Positions 61,021 to 64,000 of a stretch of DNA of 64,000 bases are shown here, piece after piece. This DNA comes from Diphasiastrum complanatum. Taxonomy: Eukaryota > Streptophyta > Lycopodiopsida > Lycopodiales > Lycopodiaceae. The stretch lies in contig CM055095.1 of the NCBI GenBank assembly GCA_029204225.1, positions 66,985,940-67,049,939 of the forward strand, read 5' to 3'. How positions within the stretch are numbered: the stretch's first letter is position 1; every line of letters starts with the position of its first letter. The notes under the pieces are model-generated. The model saw only the letters and a list, made by a program, of their open reading frames with translations, did no database searches and had not been told where the DNA came from. The translations under genes were made by a program, and so were the position numbers.

Positions 61021-63090
61021 TTAACGATGGTAAGCTTTTATCTTATTTATGTTGGTTCGGTGCTTAAAAATTTCACCATTCAACTCGGCTAGCTTAACCG
61101 TGTTATTTTCATACAGTTTCACTATTACATATGGACCGTTCCAGCGTGGCCCCAACTTTTGAGGCATCAGCTCGTGTCTAGCATCATAGAACAACACTAA
61201 CTGCCCCTGTCTGAACTGGTAATCGCGCATGTTCCTATCATGAATCTCCTTCATGCGTCTTTTGTGGGTTTCTTGGTGATTTAGGACAACTATTCGGTGC
61301 TCGTCCAAGTTTTGTAAAGTGTCCAGTCGGTGCTGTATTGATTCTTTCTCTCCTAGGTCACGCTTCATGGCAAACCGCAAGGATGGGAGCTCTATTTCTA
61401 TTGGCAGTACACATTCTTGGCCATACATTAGAAAAAAGGATGTGTGGTTGGTATTGGTCTTATAGGTGGCATTATATGCCCACAATGCCAAGTACAGTTT
61501 TTTGTTCCAATCCCTCTTTTGGTCTGATACGGTTTTCCTTAGAATATCCACTAGTTGTTTGTTCGTGCTTTCAGCCTGACCGTTGGCTTGCGGGTGGTAG
61601 GATGTGCTTTTCCGGTGTTTGATCGTCAACTGATCGGTCAAATCCTTGATAGTTTTGTTTAGAAAATGGGTATCCCTGTCAAAGATGAGTTCTCTGGGTG
61701 TACCGAACTGGCCTATCACCTGTTCTAGTAAGAACCAAGCGGTTTCTTTTGCATTGTCTTTGGCCACAGCCCGTGCCTCAGCCCACTTTGTGAAATAGTC
61801 AGTGGCCACTATGATATAATGTTTTCGGCTAGATGAAGCTGGGTGTATTGGGCCAACGAAGTCGATGTCCCATTTTTCAAAGGGGAGACATGCCTGTATT
61901 GGAACTAACGATCGCACCCTGTTATCCGTCTTGTCAACTCGTTGACAGGTGTCGCAGTTCCGGGCATGTAAATGGGCATCTTGGAATAGTGTCGGCCACC
62001 AGTAACCCGCCCTCAGAATTTTCTGCCCTGTGAGTTGGCCGGCAAAGTGGCCCCTACAGGCATAATCGTGACACTCCTCTAGTATAAATTTGGCTTCTTC
62101 AGGAGTGACGCATCTTCGATACAACCCTTCTACACCTCGTCTATACAGTGTGCCCCCTATTAAAGCGAACTTTAGGGCTTGTAGACGTAGCTTTCGTTTT
62201 TCTGGAGTCGTCATACTGCTGGGTGTCTCTAGTGTGGATAGGTAGGTTGCTAAAGCTGTATACCACTCAGGAATTGTGTCAACGTGTACCCTCAAAAGTT
62301 CTCTTAAGTGATCAGTCTCCCACTCATCGTCTGTTTCAGTAACCCCTCCCAGCTCGCAAATACAATCGTTTAACCCTTGCATCTTAGGCGGCTTGCTTTG
62401 GAGGGTGTAGTCAAACTTCTGAAGGGAAATTATCCACTTCATTAAGCGCTCAGGAGGTTCTAATTTATTCATCATCAAGGTGACTACAGTACTCTTGGTA
62501 AAGACAGTCACTTTCCGATGCAATAGGTAATGCCTTAGTTTGGCGGCGGCGTAAGCTATCCCCAAACAAATTTTCTCAGCCTTACTATAATTAAGTTTAG
62601 CTTTGTTCAGTTTTCTCCCTATAAAAAGAATAGGGTGATATTTTTTGTCCCAAATCTGGGCCAGACAACAGTTTATGCACGTGTCCGTGGTGCTCGTGAA
62701 AACGAAGAACTCCCTGTCGTACATAGGTGGTTTCAATATTGGAGCGTTAGCCAAAGCTACTTTTAATTCCTGAAAAGTCTTCTCACATGCCTCGTCCCAG
62801 GTCCACTCCACGTTGGTTTTCAATAAGCCAGTCATCTGGTAAGTACGCGTGGCATAGGCCATCACATATCTTTTGTAATAACCGCTCGAGCCTAAGAAGG
62901 TCTGAAGTTGGGACACCATAGTTGGTGCCATCATGGCTAGGAGCATAGCTATTTTTTCTGGATCAGTTGCCATGCCGTATTTGCTAATGACATGTCCTAA
63001 CAGTACCCCGTAAGGAACTCCAAATAGGCACTTATTAGCATTCAAGGCTATACAGGTTACTGCGCACTTCTGAAAACACTTTTCTAGCAT
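61021..63090 (-). CDS. Ty3/gypsy pol: RT thumb, degenerate RNase H and integrase (689 codons)
   Basis: A long open minus frame. Order: RT thumb (FGVPYGVLLGHVISKYGMAT, QLQTFLGSSGYYKRYV); RNase H with catalytic positions changed (FVFTSTTDTCINCCLAQ for the usual V-D-A-S; VFTKSTVVTLMMNK for T-D-H; the Glu of AEKICL kept); integrase with the HHCC zinc region (CRGHFAGQ to CDTCQ), D-D-E catalytic residues (WDIDFVGP, FDRDTHFLN, ANGQAESTNK) and a G-P-Y/F module (RWNGPYVIVKLYENNTVKL). No chromodomain follows. The frame ends at INKIKAYHR. The long intact frame suggests fairly recent activity, but the RT catalytic core is missing upstream. Confidence 0.92.
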   Translation of the reverse strand: MLEKCFQKCAVTCIALNANKCLFGVPYGVLLGHVISKYGMATDPEKIAMLLAMMAPTMVSQLQTFLGSSGYYKRYVMAYATRTYQMTGLLKTNVEWTWDEACEKTFQELKVALANAPILKPPMYDREFFVFTSTTDTCINCCLAQIWDKKYHPILFIGRKLNKAKLNYSKAEKICLGIAYAAAKLRHYLLHRKVTVFTKSTVVTLMMNKLEPPERLMKWIISLQKFDYTLQSKPPKMQGLNDCICELGGVTETDDEWETDHLRELLRVHVDTIPEWYTALATYLSTLETPSSMTTPEKRKLRLQALKFALIGGTLYRRGVEGLYRRCVTPEEAKFILEECHDYACRGHFAGQLTGQKILRAGYWWPTLFQDAHLHARNCDTCQRVDKTDNRVRSLVPIQACLPFEKWDIDFVGPIHPASSSRKHYIIVATDYFTKWAEARAVAKDNAKETAWFLLEQVIGQFGTPRELIFDRDTHFLNKTIKDLTDQLTIKHRKSTSYHPQANGQAESTNKQLVDILRKTVSDQKRDWNKKLYLALWAYNATYKTNTNHTSFFLMYGQECVLPIEIELPSLRFAMKRDLGEKESIQHRLDTLQNLDEHRIVVLNHQETHKRRMKEIHDRNMRDYQFRQGQLVLFYDARHELMPQKLGPRWNGPYVIVKLYENNTVKLAELNGEIFKHRTNINKIKAYHR

Positions 63091-64000
63091 GGTGAGATGT
63101 TCTGTGACAGTGGCATGTAGAGTTCTTTTTGGTGCGAGGTACTATTGGGGAGCACCACTCGGTGTTCTCTACCGGAAATATCAAACCAGTATTTGGAAGT
63201 CTCTCGAGTTCAGTGTATACTCCTTCCTTTAGGTGGTAGGGTAGTCGGTGTTGTTTTTGTCGTATAGGTTTGGATCCCTCCTTCAGGGGTATTGTATGAG
63301 TCACTAGATCGGGTAGAATCCCCTTCAAATCTGAGTAGTCCCAGGCAAAAATATGCTGGTACTTTCTACACAGCCGTTCATATTCTCTTTTTTCTCCAAT
63401 GCCTAGGGAAGCACCTATTTTGATGTTCTTGGGCTCTTCTAGGGTTCCTAGGTTTATCAGGCAAATATCGGTGTCTCGAACTTTGGGAGGCCGCTCTTCT
63501 AAAGTGTTCCACTCTATGTCCAGTACTGATCTCAGGTCTGGTTCATCTTCACTCGTAGTGGACTCACCATCGTCCTCCCTACTCGTGACCTCCTCCCACT
63601 CAGACGAAGGTATGGGTGCTCTTTCTGACTGAGGCACCTCGGGATAACCGTCGACTATGGTACACTCTCTACCCCTTCCAAAAATCAGTACTCCTGCAAC
63701 GATGTCGACTGTGCAGTTGCTAAGCCTGAGCCATGGCCATCCTAGCAATATAGGGTACCCCCGGTTCCCGGCGTACATCCTCATGACGTAAACGTCCACT
63801 TGAATGGTCTTGTTAGCCATGGTAATGGGTACATTTTTAAGCTCGCCCTCTGGTTTGATCACAAAGTTGTTGGCTAGCTTTAGGGCTGTCAAGGTAGCGG
63901 GTTCTAGAGTAAAACCAAGGCGGTCTAAAAGTTCTAGACTTATGATGTTAACTGCCGACCCTGCATCAACTACGGCCCCTGAAATGACTAGGCCATCTAT
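63035..64000 (-). pseudogene. Ty3/gypsy protease and RT N-terminus, RT core deleted; continues past the right edge
   Basis: Open from the edge: SGAVVDAGSAVNIISLELLD (protease, D-A-G-S), VYVMRMYAGNRGYPILLGWP and WLRLSNCTVDIVAG; a linker; then RT entry (CRKYQHIFAWDYSDLKGILP, then YHLKEGVYTELERLPNTGLI and EWCSPIVPRTKKN). At about 63130 the sequence jumps to the RT region after the catalytic YxDD motif, skipping roughly 100 residues and shifting frame. The frame overlaps the following pol frame by 56 bp. Confidence 0.85.

Noticed and set aside
1-64000. CRISPR arrays, rRNA, tRNA genes and bacterial-type operons
   Set aside because: No regularly spaced repeats, rRNA motifs or tRNA A/B box plus cloverleaf patterns were seen. 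The gene structure is eukaryotic throughout.

Overview
This window looks like a TE-rich land-plant nuclear genome. It is AT-rich and mostly non-coding, with two split genes whose introns are packed with retrotransposon debris. One gene encodes a plant-type tyrosyl-DNA phosphodiesterase 1 (TDP1) with an N-terminal FHA domain. The other encodes an NME7-like protein (DM10 domain plus nucleoside diphosphate kinase domains), a family tied to axonemes and basal bodies. A plant-type TDP1 beside an NME7 gene points to a plant with flagellated sperm. Introns of up to 11 kb full of LTR elements and LINEs favour a fern (less likely a cycad or lycophyte) over a compact bryophyte; this is inference.

Region by region: 1-34.8 kb is TDP1 on the minus strand. 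Eight exons (about 1.29 kb, 431 codons) run from 34.78 kb down to 2.32 kb, and the second HKD half lies beyond the left edge. Its introns hold a Ty3/gypsy element (4.8-9.2 kb), chromovirus remnants (0-1.3 and 16.1-16.6 kb), copia pieces (18.0-18.3 and 22.1-22.5 kb), a cluster of LINEs linked by (TC)n tracts (13.6-14.6 and 23.1-27.8 kb), a decayed hAT transposase (29.5-32.9 kb) and a PIF/Harbinger-type MITE (33.6-34.0 kb). From 34.8 to 39.5 kb is the spacer between the two divergent genes. From 39.55 to 43.65 kb is NME7 on the plus strand: six exons covering the DM10 domain, the whole first NDK domain and the start of the second; the rest was not found. From 45.4 to 64 kb there is only TE material: a chromovirus 3' end, LTR-like sequences, a fused LTR pair (52.8-54.3 kb), a decayed Ty3/gypsy protease/RT (56.4-58.3 kb), and a large Tat-like Ty3/gypsy pol (60.3-64 kb) with a second RNase H placed after the integrase.

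The most interesting signal is the LINE family. Six copies share a 3' end made of a short hairpin whose stem bases covary between copies, then a GACATTAATAAAG-like block, then a (TC)n tail. Several copies start directly at the end of another (TC)n tract, so they look inserted into each other's tails or into TC microsatellites. One copy seems to be an ORF1-only 'half-LINE'. Exon limits were derived by hand from splice sites, reading phase and family similarity; no database search or transcript was available.
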